Assembly: GCA_046152925.1 (NCBI GenBank)
Contig: JBJXFX010000131.1
Coordinates: 1-50,970, forward strand
Length of the DNA: 50,970 bases
Reading direction: 5' to 3'
From: CAMAUF01 sp046152925
GTDB lineage: Bacteria > Chloroflexota > Dehalococcoidia > Tepidiformales > Tepidiformaceae
Shown here: piece after piece, positions 1-7,515 of the stretch
Layout of the letters: each line of letters opens with the position of its first letter
Numbering within the stretch: the first letter of the stretch is position 1
Notes under the pieces: model-generated
What the model saw: only the letters and a program-made list of their open reading frames with translations
Told to the model about the DNA's origin: nothing
The model's database searches: none
Program-made: the position numbers and the translations under genes

Positions 1-1
1 C

Positions 2-106
2 AGCAACCAGGAACGGCTAGCCTCTCTCCGGCCATTCCTCGATGACTACAACTTCGCCCGCCCTCACACTGCCATCGGCAACCTGCCGCCGGCGTCCCGC
101 CTGTAA
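2..106 (+). mobile_element. IS481-family transposase, C-terminal fragment (cut by window edge)
   Basis: This is the last 34 codons of an open frame that enters from the left edge and stops at TAA 104-106. The residues FLDDYNFARPHTAIGNLPP followed by a final ASRL match the C-terminal signature of IS481/IS3-type DDE integrases, YN..RPH.A.G...P..RL. Only the end of the rve catalytic domain is visible, so the catalytic residues cannot be judged. The base run ACTACA at 122-127, about 20 bp after the stop, reads TGTAGT outward on the other strand. It could be the right terminal inverted repeat, since IS481 ends begin with TGT. The family call is fairly secure; the exact element boundary is a guess. 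Confidence 0.8.
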
Positions 107-128
107 ACAACGCCCGCGAGAACTACAC

Positions 129-1082
129 CTAGCTGACTGGCAGAGGCCCATCCCAGGGCAGCGCCGCGCGGCCGGGAAGCACCAAAGGCTTGACCACGCC
201 ATCCGCCATCACGACCACGAGGTCGTATCCGAGATAGACGCGCGGGTCCATCCCTTTGAGGGCCCAGGTGAGCCGCTCATCCTCCGCATAGGTGGCTGCC
301 CCCAGGATGACGAGGGCCGTCGCGTCGGCTCCCGCCGGGGCGGCGCCAGCGGCGCGAAGCAAGCCGCGGAGGTTGCGGCGGAGCGCAGCGCTCGTCTCAT
401 CGTTTTCCGGGCGCGGAGAGCCAAAGACACAGGAGCGCCCGTTCAGGGGCGTTGCCGTCCAGACATCCTCCGCGAGGATCGTTTGGTCCTCATCCGCCAT
501 CGGCTGCTGTGAGGCGAGGACGATCCGTTCCGCCAAGGCAGTCCGCTCATCTTCACTCTGCGGAAGCCGGTTGAGCGCGAGCGAGTTGAGCTGATAGGTC
601 CCAGGTACGCGGTTGGTGAACTGCGCCCAATGTGCGCTGAGCCCCCCGAGGACGGTGACCACCGACCCGGTCGTCCCCGCTCGCCGGAGGTTGAGGCGGA
701 CGGGCCGGCGGACCTCGAGGCGGCCGTCTTCAAGCTGGTTCGCGGATTCGACGGCGAGAGCGAGGTCGGAAAGCCCCGGCTCGGAGGCGGGCAGAGCGGC
801 GCCACGCGGCACCCAGAGCGCCAGCGGCCGGCCGAGGAGATCTAACCGCCGCTCAACGGCAGCACGAGCGGTCTCGAAGGGAAGGTCGGCGTCAGCAGCA
901 AGCGTATCGACGAGGGTGACCGCGAGCGACCACCGGCGGCCCACCGTGAGGGTGACCCGGCCGATCCCTTCGGCGCAGGAGGGGGACTCAAGCGTGACCG
1001 AGCGGGCATACCTCGCCCCGAGCCAGCCAGCAAAGAACTGCAGACCACCCTCGGCGGTATCAGCCGGGTAGGCCAGGCTCAT
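129..1082 (-). CDS. Hypothetical protein co-transcribed with rplY
   Basis: This 317-residue protein belongs to no family I recognise. It has no signal peptide, no obvious membrane helix and no cysteine-rich motif. It looks like a soluble alpha/beta protein with a hydrophobic central stretch (SVVTVLGGLSAHWAQF) and a C-terminal half rich in short strands such as TALVILGAAT and YDLVVVMADG. ATG 1080-1082 lies 5 bp after the rplY stop, so the two genes are almost certainly one transcription unit, perhaps translationally coupled because no clear Shine-Dalgarno is present. Its TAG stop (129-131) lies directly beside the presumed end of the IS481 element. The native C-terminus may therefore have been altered by the insertion. 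Confidence 0.75.
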   Translation of the reverse strand: MSLAYPADTAEGGLQFFAGWLGARYARSVTLESPSCAEGIGRVTLTVGRRWSLAVTLVDTLAADADLPFETARAAVERRLDLLGRPLALWVPRGAALPASEPGLSDLALAVESANQLEDGRLEVRRPVRLNLRRAGTTGSVVTVLGGLSAHWAQFTNRVPGTYQLNSLALNRLPQSEDERTALAERIVLASQQPMADEDQTILAEDVWTATPLNGRSCVFGSPRPENDETSAALRRNLRGLLRAAGAAPAGADATALVILGAATYAEDERLTWALKGMDPRVYLGYDLVVVMADGVVKPLVLPGRAALPWDGPLPVS

Positions 1083-1087
1083 CGGCG

Positions 1088-1666
1088 CTACCGTGGGCGG
1101 GCCGCGCGCGGCGGCGCGACGCTGACGACAACCGCCGACGCATCCGTGAGGATCTCCACATCCGGCGGCGGGACGAGCTTCCCGACAGGAAGACCGGCGG
1201 CGAACGAGACCAGGCTGCTGAGGTCCACCTCAATGTACTCCGGCATCGTGAGCGGGAGGCACTTCACATGGACCTGCTCGAGGACCTGGACGAGCACGCC
1301 GGCCAAGTCACGGACCGCTGGCGCTTCGCCGATGAGCTTCAAGGGCAACGTCGCGGAGATCGGCCGTTGCGGGTCGACTTGGTAGAAGTCCACGTGCGTC
1401 GCCGGACCAGTGCCGCCTTCGCGGCTGATGCTGCGGATGACGACTGGGCGGGCCGCAGCCTCGCCTTCGATCTGGAGGTCCATCATCGTCCGGATGGCCG
1501 AACCGCGGATGGTGCGTTGGAAGTCGCGCGCATCGAGCTCGATGGCGACGGAATCGATCCCGCGGCCGAAAACGTTCGCGGGGAGCTTGCCCTCGCGGCG
1601 AAGCTGACGCACTTGCTTGCCCAGCACCGTGCGAGGCGCCGCTGCAACTTGAATCCGATCTGCCAT
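1088..1666 (-). CDS. rplY: 50S ribosomal protein L25 (Ctc/TL5 form)
   Basis: L25 binds 5S rRNA in the large ribosomal subunit. The 192-residue product has the two-domain long form (general stress protein Ctc/TL5). The N-terminal rRNA-binding barrel carries GKQVRQLRREGKLPANVFG and HVDFYQV. The C-terminal beta domain carries PLKLIGEAPAV, PEYIEVDLSSL and PPDVEIL. I chose ATG 1664-1666 (MADRIQ) because AGGAG stands 7 nt upstream. An in-frame start 9 codons further out has no ribosome site and adds a non-conserved MERGVRSRK leader. The gene leads a two-gene operon with the hypothetical protein that follows. Confidence 0.93.
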   Translation of the reverse strand: MADRIQVAAAPRTVLGKQVRQLRREGKLPANVFGRGIDSVAIELDARDFQRTIRGSAIRTMMDLQIEGEAAARPVVIRSISREGGTGPATHVDFYQVDPQRPISATLPLKLIGEAPAVRDLAGVLVQVLEQVHVKCLPLTMPEYIEVDLSSLVSFAAGLPVGKLVPPPDVEILTDASAVVVSVAPPRAARPR

Positions 1667-1711
1667 CTTTCTGCTCCTAACGCCACGCTCCATACGTAAC
1701 GCAACCAGACT

Positions 1712-1739
1712 AGGTTAGCGGGGCGCGCGCCAGCGTCAA
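1712..1739 (-). promoter_or_regulatory. Possible promoter of rplY
   Basis: On the minus strand TTGACG (1739-1734) is followed after 16 bp by TAACCT (1717-1712), about 45 bp before the L25 start. The -35 box is good and the -10 box is weak, so this is only a candidate. Confidence 0.3.
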
Positions 1740-1752
1740 TTCCGCAAGCGCG

Positions 1753-1798
1753 AACGAAGAGGCACTCGCGCGGGGAGCCACCCGAGTGCCTCTTCGTT
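1753..1798 (-). terminator. Hairpin terminator downstream of the ferredoxin gene
   Basis: A perfect 16-bp inverted repeat (1753-1768 with 1783-1798) with a 14-nt loop lies 23 bp after the ferredoxin stop. No clear T-run follows on the minus strand, so termination may be only partly intrinsic. It also separates the ferredoxin transcript from the rplY promoter region. Confidence 0.65.
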
Positions 1799-1821
1799 GG
1801 TAGGGTTTGCGTGGTCTGGGA

Positions 1822-2109
1822 TTAGGCCGGCTTGATCGCCGCCACTTTGGCGCGGGCGGCGGCCTTGTCGGTATACCAGAGGACGTTGATCTCCTTGAAG
1901 GCCACGCCGTCGCTGGGGACGTCGTCCTCAGCGAAGATCGCGGTCACGGGGCAGGCGGGCTCGCATGCGCCGCAGTCGATGCATTCGTCGGGATTGATGT
2001 ACAGACAGCGGTCCTCGCCTTCGTCGAAGTGGATGCAGTCGACAGGGCAGACTTCGACGCACGCCTGGTCCTGGACATCAATGCAAGGCTGGGTGATGAC
2101 GTAGGCCAT
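1822..2109 (-). CDS. fdxA: 7Fe (3Fe-4S/4Fe-4S) ferredoxin
   Basis: This is a 95-residue soluble low-potential electron carrier. The N-terminal motif has C9, C17 and C21 in the spacing CxxxxxxxCxxxCP, the 3Fe-4S-type arrangement, and the second motif CIDCGACEPACP is a classical 4Fe-4S site. A C-terminal tail ends in a helix typical of FdxA-type proteins. The start ATG has GAGGAG a few bases upstream. The gene appears to be a single unit, closed by the hairpin at 1753-1798. The redox partner cannot be told from the neighbourhood. Similar ferredoxins serve 2-oxoacid oxidoreductases and P450s, and a P450 is encoded elsewhere in this window at 35984-37156. Confidence 0.92.
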   Translation of the reverse strand: MAYVITQPCIDVQDQACVEVCPVDCIHFDEGEDRCLYINPDECIDCGACEPACPVTAIFAEDDVPSDGVAFKEINVLWYTDKAAARAKVAAIKPA

Positions 2110-2298
2110 CTGGCTCCTCTTCTTCTTCTCTCCGCGCGACCGACGCCGCCCGGATGGGCTGTAGCAGGCGAGATCCTACTAGTTCGGGCAATCTGTGGGA
2201 AGCAACCAGGGCCCGAAAGTGATATGCCAGTTCTGACACATCGCTCGCCGGGCGCCCAACCACCCAACGGGCTGCCCAGTCACACACGCCCAGCGCAG

Positions 2299-2946
2299 CT
2301 AGGCCTTCGGGGCGCGCAGGTCGGCCGGCGCGAATCGCCCGGCCTTCAGCTCGGTGATCAGGTCCCGCTCATCGCGGATCACGTTCTCGAAGCGCGTCGC
2401 ACACTTGCCGATGTCGGAGATCGCGTGCGAATCCGTGCCTGCCGTCGCCCCGAGCTGCATCATCTCTTGCAGACGCCGCGAGAACTCGTTCTCCTTGTCG
2501 CTCCCGCGGCCGTTCAGGGTTTCAAGCGCCGTGACGAACTGGTACGCCGGGTTGCGGCTCGCCTTCTCCAGCGCCGCCTGGTACTCCTCGTCGTTCCGGG
2601 AGAACCAAGGCATCTGCCGGCGATAGGGGTGGGCAGCCACAAGCGTGCCTTCCGACCGGTCGACGTGGCTCGCGAGCTCTTTTGAGCGGTGCATGCCGAA
2701 CACATACCGGTCGACGCCGAAGGCGAGGATGTGCCCGTCATCCGTGCTGATCTCGACACCGGCAAGCACGAGGAAGTTGTGCTTGGCCCGCAGCTCTTCG
2801 ATGGACTTGTAGTCCCACACCGTGTCGTGTTCGGTGAAGCAGATGGCGTCCAGCCCCGCCGCCTTCGCGCGGACGATGAGGTCATCGGGGTTCAGGACAC
2901 TATCGTGGGAGCGGGGCCACGTGTGGGCGTGGAGGTCGATCAGCAT
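2299..2946 (-). CDS. PHP-domain metal-dependent phosphoesterase
   Basis: This 215-residue protein carries the metal-binding motifs of the PHP superfamily in order: DLHAHTW near the N-terminus, FTEHDTVWD, GVEIS, AAHPYRRQ and the C-terminal GTDSHA. Family members hydrolyse phosphoesters using two or three metal ions, but the substrate is unknown here. I placed the start at ATG 2944-2946, because the first motif begins at residue 3 and a GAGGCGG element lies upstream. A longer open frame reaching 3075 would overlap the divergent sigma-factor gene and adds unconserved sequence. The gene is divergent from the sigma/cupin pair. Confidence 0.88.
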   Translation of the reverse strand: MLIDLHAHTWPRSHDSVLNPDDLIVRAKAAGLDAICFTEHDTVWDYKSIEELRAKHNFLVLAGVEISTDDGHILAFGVDRYVFGMHRSKELASHVDRSEGTLVAAHPYRRQMPWFSRNDEEYQAALEKASRNPAYQFVTALETLNGRGSDKENEFSRRLQEMMQLGATAGTDSHAISDIGKCATRFENVIRDERDLITELKAGRFAPADLRAPKA

Positions 2947-3073
2947 ATTGGTTGCCGCCTCACTATCCCACGGTGGGCTGGCGCGGGCAACGTCCGCCGC
3001 CAAAACGAGCGCCGGCCGGGCCAACCTGGTATCGTGCCTGCTCGACACGCCACGCTCAGGGAACATCCCGCCC

Positions 3074-3571
3074 ATGACCGCACCGCGGACCGCCGAGCTG
3101 AACCGCCCCCAACCGGGCGACGATGCAGTGCGCGCCTTCTACGAGCAGACCATACGCACAGCGTTCGGGCTCGCCTTCCGGATTACAGGAGAGCGCGAGG
3201 CCGCCAACCAGGTGTGTGAAGCCGCCTACGCCGCCTCTTGCCACGGAGGAGCGGTATCCGAGGCGGAGAGCACCTTCTTGCTTCGGGTCCGCACCTTGGC
3301 GATCGAGGAGCGCGCGAAGGCGAATTTGCGCGTGGTACGATCAGATCCGCAACAACCTTCGTATGAACAAACGAACGCGATTCGGACAGGGCTCACCGCA
3401 GTCTCGCCCCTCGCGCGCCGGGCACTCGACCTTGCCTACTTTGGCGGGGCCGGCGTCGGCGAAATAGCGGAGTTGCTGGGCGAACCGTTGCCGTCGGTCC
3501 GGGCTGCATTGCGCGAAGCGCTGCTGACCCTCGGCGCCAGCGTCCGTCAGGGACAGGAGAATCGGCCATGA
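3074..3571 (+). CDS. ECF-like RNA polymerase sigma factor (divergent)
   Basis: This 165-residue protein has a region-2-like N-terminal helix set (FYEQTIRTAFGLAFRITG) and a region-4-like C-terminal HTH (ALDLAYFGGAGVGEIAELLG followed by PSVRAALREALLTL). The sigma-2 part is poorly conserved. The ATGA overlap (3568-3571) with the next gene, a ChrR-like cupin protein, is the standard layout of sigma/anti-sigma pairs and supports the call. I chose ATG 3074. A longer frame starting at 2822 lies antisense to the PHP gene and adds an implausible leader. The product probably drives transcription of a small regulon, perhaps including itself. Confidence 0.72.
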   Translation: MTAPRTAELNRPQPGDDAVRAFYEQTIRTAFGLAFRITGEREAANQVCEAAYAASCHGGAVSEAESTFLLRVRTLAIEERAKANLRVVRSDPQQPSYEQTNAIRTGLTAVSPLARRALDLAYFGGAGVGEIAELLGEPLPSVRAALREALLTLGASVRQGQENRP

Positions 3572-4068
3572 CGCAGCAAGCGTCGCCCTTCGAAGCGCTC
3601 CTCGGGGAGCTGGCGGAATCGCAGTTCGAGCGCGACGAGATGGCTCGCGCCCTCGAACTGCTGGCCTATTCCGCGGATGAGGCAGAGCCAGCCCCGAACC
3701 TGCGCGACCGCGTCCTCGCCCGGATCCAGCAGCCGGAGCGCCCGCCCGTCTTCGAATACCGCGGCGACTACTTCGCCCGCAGCGAAGCGCTCGATTGGTT
3801 CCCACTGGCGCCGGGTATCGAGCTCAAGTTCCTCTACCGCGACGCCGCAACGGGCGCGCAAACGGTCCTCGTCCGCATGGCTCCCAACCTGGCCTTCCCC
3901 TACCACCCACATCCCGACATCGAAGACCTCTACCTGATCAGCGGCGACGCCTATGTCGGCGACGTCCTCATGCAGGCGGGGGACTATTGCCGCGCCAATG
4001 CTGGCACGGCGCACGCCGACGTACGCTCCGGGCCTTCGGGCTCGCTCGCGATGGTCGTCAGCCGCTAA
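3568..4068 (+). CDS. ChrR-like cupin anti-sigma factor
   Basis: This 166-residue protein has an N-terminal helical segment (residues 1-50) whose end, PNLRDRVLARI, is typical of anti-sigma linkers. It is followed by a cupin domain (about 70-166) with the metal-site pattern HPHPDIEDLYLISGD and a later AGTAHADV. In the ChrR family the N-terminal domain holds the sigma factor and the cupin senses singlet oxygen or other signals. The zinc-binding H...CxxC motif of classical ChrR anti-sigma domains is absent here, so sigma binding would have to be zinc-independent. It overlaps the sigma gene by 4 nt, which implies translational coupling. Confidence 0.8.
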   Translation: MTQQASPFEALLGELAESQFERDEMARALELLAYSADEAEPAPNLRDRVLARIQQPERPPVFEYRGDYFARSEALDWFPLAPGIELKFLYRDAATGAQTVLVRMAPNLAFPYHPHPDIEDLYLISGDAYVGDVLMQAGDYCRANAGTAHADVRSGPSGSLAMVVSR

Positions 4069-4619
4069 CCCGCCCGGCCCCGTTCGAGCCGCATCCGGCG
4101 CTGGTTCGGCTCCTTGCCTTGGAAGCTTGGCTGGTAGTCGCTCTTCCGCCCTTGGATTTGGGCCGCGTGCTGGCGATCGTGGCGGTAAAACGACCGCAGC
4201 CACTGCAGGACCGTCAGGCGCCCGAACATCGGGCTCACCGCGGTCCGGTCGAAGTCTTCGATCCGCATCCCACCGATCAGGCCAAGCGTGTACTGGCGTT
4301 CGAGCGCGAGGTTCGCGAGCAGCTCTGCGACGCTGGACCCGTTCGCCCGCTCCACCGGTACCCCGACGGCTTGCCAGGCGATCCCCGCGAGGTCGGCGCC
4401 GTCTTGGGCGAGCGCGGCCCGCACCCACGCGTCGTACGTCCGCTCCATCTCGTGGAGATGCGCGAGCTGCTCCAGCGCCGTCCACTGCTCCTCGCCCTCG
4501 GCGTCGACCGGGACGCGAAGCGCATCCTCGGGTGAGAGCGACGTTGCCGCCGCGATCAGCCCGGCGCGTTCCTCGGCCATCTTGTGCTTGAGCTCAGCGA
4601 CTTGTTCCGTCGTTGCCAC
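4065..4619 (-). CDS. DinB-superfamily protein
   Basis: This 184-residue four-helix-bundle protein has the DinB/YfiT pattern. A first histidine segment (LEQLAHLHEMERTYDAWV) and a C-terminal HDRQHAAQI (HxxxH-type) supply the usual three-histidine metal site. Functions in this superfamily range from thiol transferases to damage-inducible proteins, and the substrate is unknown. I chose GTG 4617-4619 because GGGGGAGG lies 4 nt upstream. The alternative TTG at 4634 has no ribosome site. It overlaps the upstream small membrane protein gene by 26 nt, and its 3' end overlaps the cupin gene by 4 nt tail to tail. Confidence 0.8.
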   Translation of the reverse strand: MATTEQVAELKHKMAEERAGLIAAATSLSPEDALRVPVDAEGEEQWTALEQLAHLHEMERTYDAWVRAALAQDGADLAGIAWQAVGVPVERANGSSVAELLANLALERQYTLGLIGGMRIEDFDRTAVSPMFGRLTVLQWLRSFYRHDRQHAAQIQGRKSDYQPSFQGKEPNQRRMRLERGRAG

Positions 4620-4758
4620 GCGAGCCTCCCCCAATCAGCCGTCCGAGGCGCTTGAGGCCCTGCCAGATCCCATAGGGGACGGCGGCCAGCACCGCGACCG
4701 CGAACAGCAACGAACCATAGAGCGTCCCGAAGAGCACGTCGATCAGAAACTGAAGCAT
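4594..4758 (-). CDS. Small single-pass membrane protein
   Basis: This 54-residue product starts MLQFLIDVLFGTLYG. One hydrophobic helix (SLLFAVAVLAAVPYGIW, about residues 15-34) is followed by a basic, glycine-rich tail (KRLGRLIGGGSRGN). The topology would be tail-in by the positive-inside rule. The frame stays open upstream to 5064 but that part is antisense to pth, so ATG 4758 is the sensible start. It overlaps the DinB-like gene by 26 nt and is probably translated with it. I recognise no family. Confidence 0.55.
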   Translation of the reverse strand: MLQFLIDVLFGTLYGSLLFAVAVLAAVPYGIWQGLKRLGRLIGGGSRGNDGTSR

Positions 4759-4822
4759 CGCTGCGCCGCTCGCCTCACGGGGGATTTGCTCCAGTGTAGA
4801 AGGCCGAGCGGTCGCGGGCTGG

Positions 4823-4828
4823 TACGAT
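4823..4828 (+). promoter_or_regulatory. Leaderless-type -10 element of pth
   Basis: TACGAT lies 6 nt before ATG 4835. Transcription would begin at or within a base or two of the start codon. No Shine-Dalgarno is present in the gap and no good -35 box is seen. Confidence 0.45.
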
Positions 4829-4834
4829 CGCGCG

Positions 4835-5461
4835 ATGCGCAATCCTTTTGCCTCGGCGACCGGGCCGAGATTCGCCGCCGACTGGCTGATCGTCGGCCTC
4901 GGGAACCCCGGGGAGGAGTACGCGCGACACCGCCACAACGTAGGCTTCTGGGTGATCAACGAACTCGCCAAACGCGCCGGCACCCAACCGAAGGCGACCG
5001 GCAGCCTGATGCACATCGGCGTCGCGACGCTCAACGGCACGCGGGTCGCCTTGGTGAAGCCCAAGACCTATGTCAACCTCAGCGGCAAGGCCGTCGGCCA
5101 GGCGCTCCAATGGACCGGCGCAACGATCGAGCGGACGGTTGTCGTGTACGACGAGCTGGACCTCGGCGTCGGCGCGTTGCGGGTCCGCGCGGGCGGCGGC
5201 CACGGCGGCCACAACGGCCTCAAGAGCATCGTCGCGACATCCGGGGCTGGCTTCGTACGCGTCCGCGTGGGCATCGGCCGGCCCATCGCGGGCGGCGAAC
5301 CCTCGTGGGAGCCCGAGGTGGTCGCGCGCTGGGTGTTGGGCGCACCGACGGGCGAAGACAAGCGCGTGCTCGAAGAAGCTGTCCAGGCTGCGGCCGACGC
5401 CATCGCCTGCGTCATCGCCGAGGGCGCCGAGGCCGCTGGGAACCGCTTCAACCGGAAGTAA
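4835..5461 (+). CDS. pth: Peptidyl-tRNA hydrolase
   Basis: Pth cleaves the ester bond of peptidyl-tRNAs released during aborted translation. The 208-residue protein has the family motifs in order: LIVGLGNPGEEYARHRHNVG with the catalytic-site Asn24 and His34, KPKTYVNLSGKAV, YDELDLGVGALRVRAGGG with the Asp that activates the histidine, and GHGGHNGLKSI with the tRNA-contacting Asn. The N-terminus carries an extension of about 14 residues before the usual start of the fold. The first ATG is preceded by a TACGAT hexamer rather than a ribosome site, which suggests a leaderless mRNA. Confidence 0.95.
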   Translation: MRNPFASATGPRFAADWLIVGLGNPGEEYARHRHNVGFWVINELAKRAGTQPKATGSLMHIGVATLNGTRVALVKPKTYVNLSGKAVGQALQWTGATIERTVVVYDELDLGVGALRVRAGGGHGGHNGLKSIVATSGAGFVRVRVGIGRPIAGGEPSWEPEVVARWVLGAPTGEDKRVLEEAVQAAADAIACVIAEGAEAAGNRFNRK

Positions 5462-5797
5462 GGCGCTCGAGACCGCAAGCCCACGAGCGGGGCGGCCGTC
5501 GCACCGAGCGCCACAGCGACAAATGGACGGGGGAGCCGCGCTCGGCGCACCAGGCTGACCAGCGGGGAACATCCGGGCAGCTTCACGCGACCCCCTCCGC
5601 TTTCATCCAACGCGGGCCGCCCGCGAATTGTTCCAGTGGCCATCGAGTGGCGGTTCAGTGGCCAATCAGTGTTGCCCACTCTGTGCGTTCACCATCTCTC
5701 CCCCCGTTGTCACCCACTTGTTTCCTCTTTGTCGCCGCAGTGGCCACAAAGTGGAGCGCACCGGGGACAGCCGGGATCACGGCGAAGGACAACGACG
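5462..5797. other. 336-bp intergenic region upstream of the first VWA gene
   Basis: No convincing gene is seen here. It holds three direct copies of a 16-bp motif (listed separately), and the GAAGGA ribosome site of the VWA gene lies at its right end. No sigma-70-like promoter could be picked out with confidence. Confidence 0.6.
5634..5753 (+). repeat. Three direct copies of CAGTGGCCA-N3-AGTG
   Basis: The motif CAGTGGCCANNNAGTG occurs at 5634-5649, 5656-5671 and 5738-5753, all in the same orientation. The first two are spaced 22 bp start to start and the third is 82 bp further on. Each copy contains AGTG twice, 12 bp apart, so it reads as a tandem half-site. The position between pth and a surface-protein gene suggests a regulator-binding array. 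Confidence 0.6.
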
Positions 5798-7285
5798 ATG
5801 GCGCGATCGAACGAACAGGAAGCAAGCCACGAAGAAGGCCAGGTCCTCATCCTCTTTGCCCTGGGCCTCGTCGCCTTCATCGGCTTCGTCGCGATGAGCG
5901 TCGACGTTGGCCGCCTGGTTTGGGCCCGCACGCAAATCCAAGCCGCCGTCGATGCCTCAGCCCTTGCAGCCGCCCAGAGCATGTCCGAAGGCACCTCCCC
6001 GGCACGCAGCAAGGCCGAAGAGTATTGGGACCTCAACGCGGGCTTCATCGTCGCCCAAGGCGACAACGTGGCCCTCAACATCAGCTTCCCGACTGGGAAC
6101 CGCGCCGTGAAGGTCTCCGCGACGGCCGACATCCCGACCTGGTTCGCGCGCATCTTCGGCGTCGACCACTGGACCGTTGGCGCGGAGGGCACGGCCGCAT
6201 CGCAGGTGCTCGACATCAGCGTCGTCCTCGACATCTCCGGGTCGATGTGCTGGGCGAGCTATGGCCCGATCGACCGAACCCTCGCCGGACAAACGGGCCC
6301 CTACGTCGGCCCCGGCCGGACCGCCGACCAGGTGAGGCTCACAACCGCGATCCCGCCCTCGGGTGGCGACACGATCACGATTAACGTGAACCGGACGGAC
6401 ATCCTCACCAACACCAACTCGGCGACGAACAACTCCCGCTTCGGCTACAGCTTCACCGGCGCCTACAAGGATTGGACGCCCTCCAATGGGCGCCGCGGGA
6501 TGATCCGGATCGAGAACGAAGTCTTCCAGATCGTGACCGTCCCGAGTGCGACGACCATCCAGGTCACCCGTGCCCGCGCCAACACCTTCACCGGCCAGAC
6601 GGCGACCGTGAAGGCGGCCCACCCGGCCGGCGCGGAGCTCGAGCTCTACCGCCGCAACTGCGAATACGCCGCCCCGGACCCCGTGGCCGGGCCCTTTGCC
6701 CCCTACCAGGGCATGATTGTTGACGCGAAGCACTTTACGACGCTGTTCAACACGAGCTACGACCGGATCGGCCTCGTCAGCTTCTCCAGCCAAGCGACGC
6801 ATCGTTCGGACCTCACATCGAACTTCAGCTCCGTCCGCAGCGCGATGGACGCGATCATCCGGCCCGACGGCGGCACGAACTCCGCCCACGGCATCGCCGG
6901 TGGCCGCATCGTCCTCGATGGGCCGGGCGCGCGGCTCAATTCGAAGAAAGTGCTCGTCTTCCTCACAGATGGCCGCGCCAATAGCTACTGCGGGTCCGGC
7001 TATAGCGCCGCCAACTACAATAGCATCTCGAGTTGCCCGGGCGCCGGCGGCGGGACGGACGGGAACTCCTCCGCCGTCAATGCCGCAATCGCGGAGGCCA
7101 CGCGCGCAGCAGCCCAGGGAGCGACCATTTACACCATCGGTTTCGGCCCGTTCGTCGACGACGCGTTCCTGACGAACATCGCGGCCATCGGGAATGGCAT
7201 CTACTACAAGGCACCGACGCCCGCCCAGCTCGACGACGCGTTCGCCGCAATCGCCGCGCAGACGCACATCAGCCTGACGCAGTAG
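5798..7285 (+). CDS. TadE/TadG-like von Willebrand factor A protein (copy 1)
   Basis: This 495-residue membrane-anchored surface protein has an N-terminal TadE/TadG-like segment (EEGQVLILFALGL, helix about 15-36, then VDVGRLVWARTQIQAAVDAS). A VWA domain follows. Its MIDAS begins at DISGSM (145-150) and is completed by the GGT at 358-360 and LTDGRA at 389-394. Between the first MIDAS loop and the rest of the fold (about 151-308) sits an insertion of about 150 residues, rich in beta strands and Asn/Thr, with the core IRIENEVFQIVTVPSATTI. ATG 5798 has GAAGGA 8 nt upstream. A paralogue follows in tandem. Related TadG-like proteins belong to Flp pilus or surface-adhesion systems, but no other tad genes are nearby. 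Confidence 0.85.
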   Translation: MARSNEQEASHEEGQVLILFALGLVAFIGFVAMSVDVGRLVWARTQIQAAVDASALAAAQSMSEGTSPARSKAEEYWDLNAGFIVAQGDNVALNISFPTGNRAVKVSATADIPTWFARIFGVDHWTVGAEGTAASQVLDISVVLDISGSMCWASYGPIDRTLAGQTGPYVGPGRTADQVRLTTAIPPSGGDTITINVNRTDILTNTNSATNNSRFGYSFTGAYKDWTPSNGRRGMIRIENEVFQIVTVPSATTIQVTRARANTFTGQTATVKAAHPAGAELELYRRNCEYAAPDPVAGPFAPYQGMIVDAKHFTTLFNTSYDRIGLVSFSSQATHRSDLTSNFSSVRSAMDAIIRPDGGTNSAHGIAGGRIVLDGPGARLNSKKVLVFLTDGRANSYCGSGYSAANYNSISSCPGAGGGTDGNSSAVNAAIAEATRAAAQGATIYTIGFGPFVDDAFLTNIAAIGNGIYYKAPTPAQLDDAFAAIAAQTHISLTQ

Positions 7286-7320
7286 CCGGCCAGGCGCCGA
7301 TTTCACACTGGGGCACGCAT

Positions 7321-7357
7321 GAGGTCCGTCGCGGGAGCGCCCCCCGCGGCGGGCCTC
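7321..7357 (+). terminator. GC-rich hairpin between the two VWA genes
   Basis: GAGGTCC (7321-7327) pairs with GGGCCTC (7351-7357) with one G-U, and inside it CGCGGG pairs with CCCGCG. It lies 35 bp after the first VWA stop. No T-run follows, so it may be a terminator or an mRNA-stabilising hairpin. Confidence 0.4.
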
Positions 7358-7515
7358 TCCACGTGGCCACGGGGGAGACGCCACGTCGCCAACGCGTAGC
7401 CCGTCCACCAGAACAGCCCGGTTGCAACCGAATTGGCCCCTCGCAGTGTGCCCGGTGATACAGGAAGCTAGGGACGTCCTGAGAGCGGGGCGTAACAAAC
7501 CTAGGGGCAACCATC

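Noticed and set aside
2822..3073. Longer start for the ECF-like sigma factor
   Set aside because: It overlaps the PHP gene on the other strand, and the added sequence has no sigma-factor character.
4288..6384. 698-residue open frame on the plus strand
   Set aside because: It crosses the DinB-like, pth and VWA genes in another frame, is highly basic and proline-rich, and has no motifs. It is a high-GC shadow.
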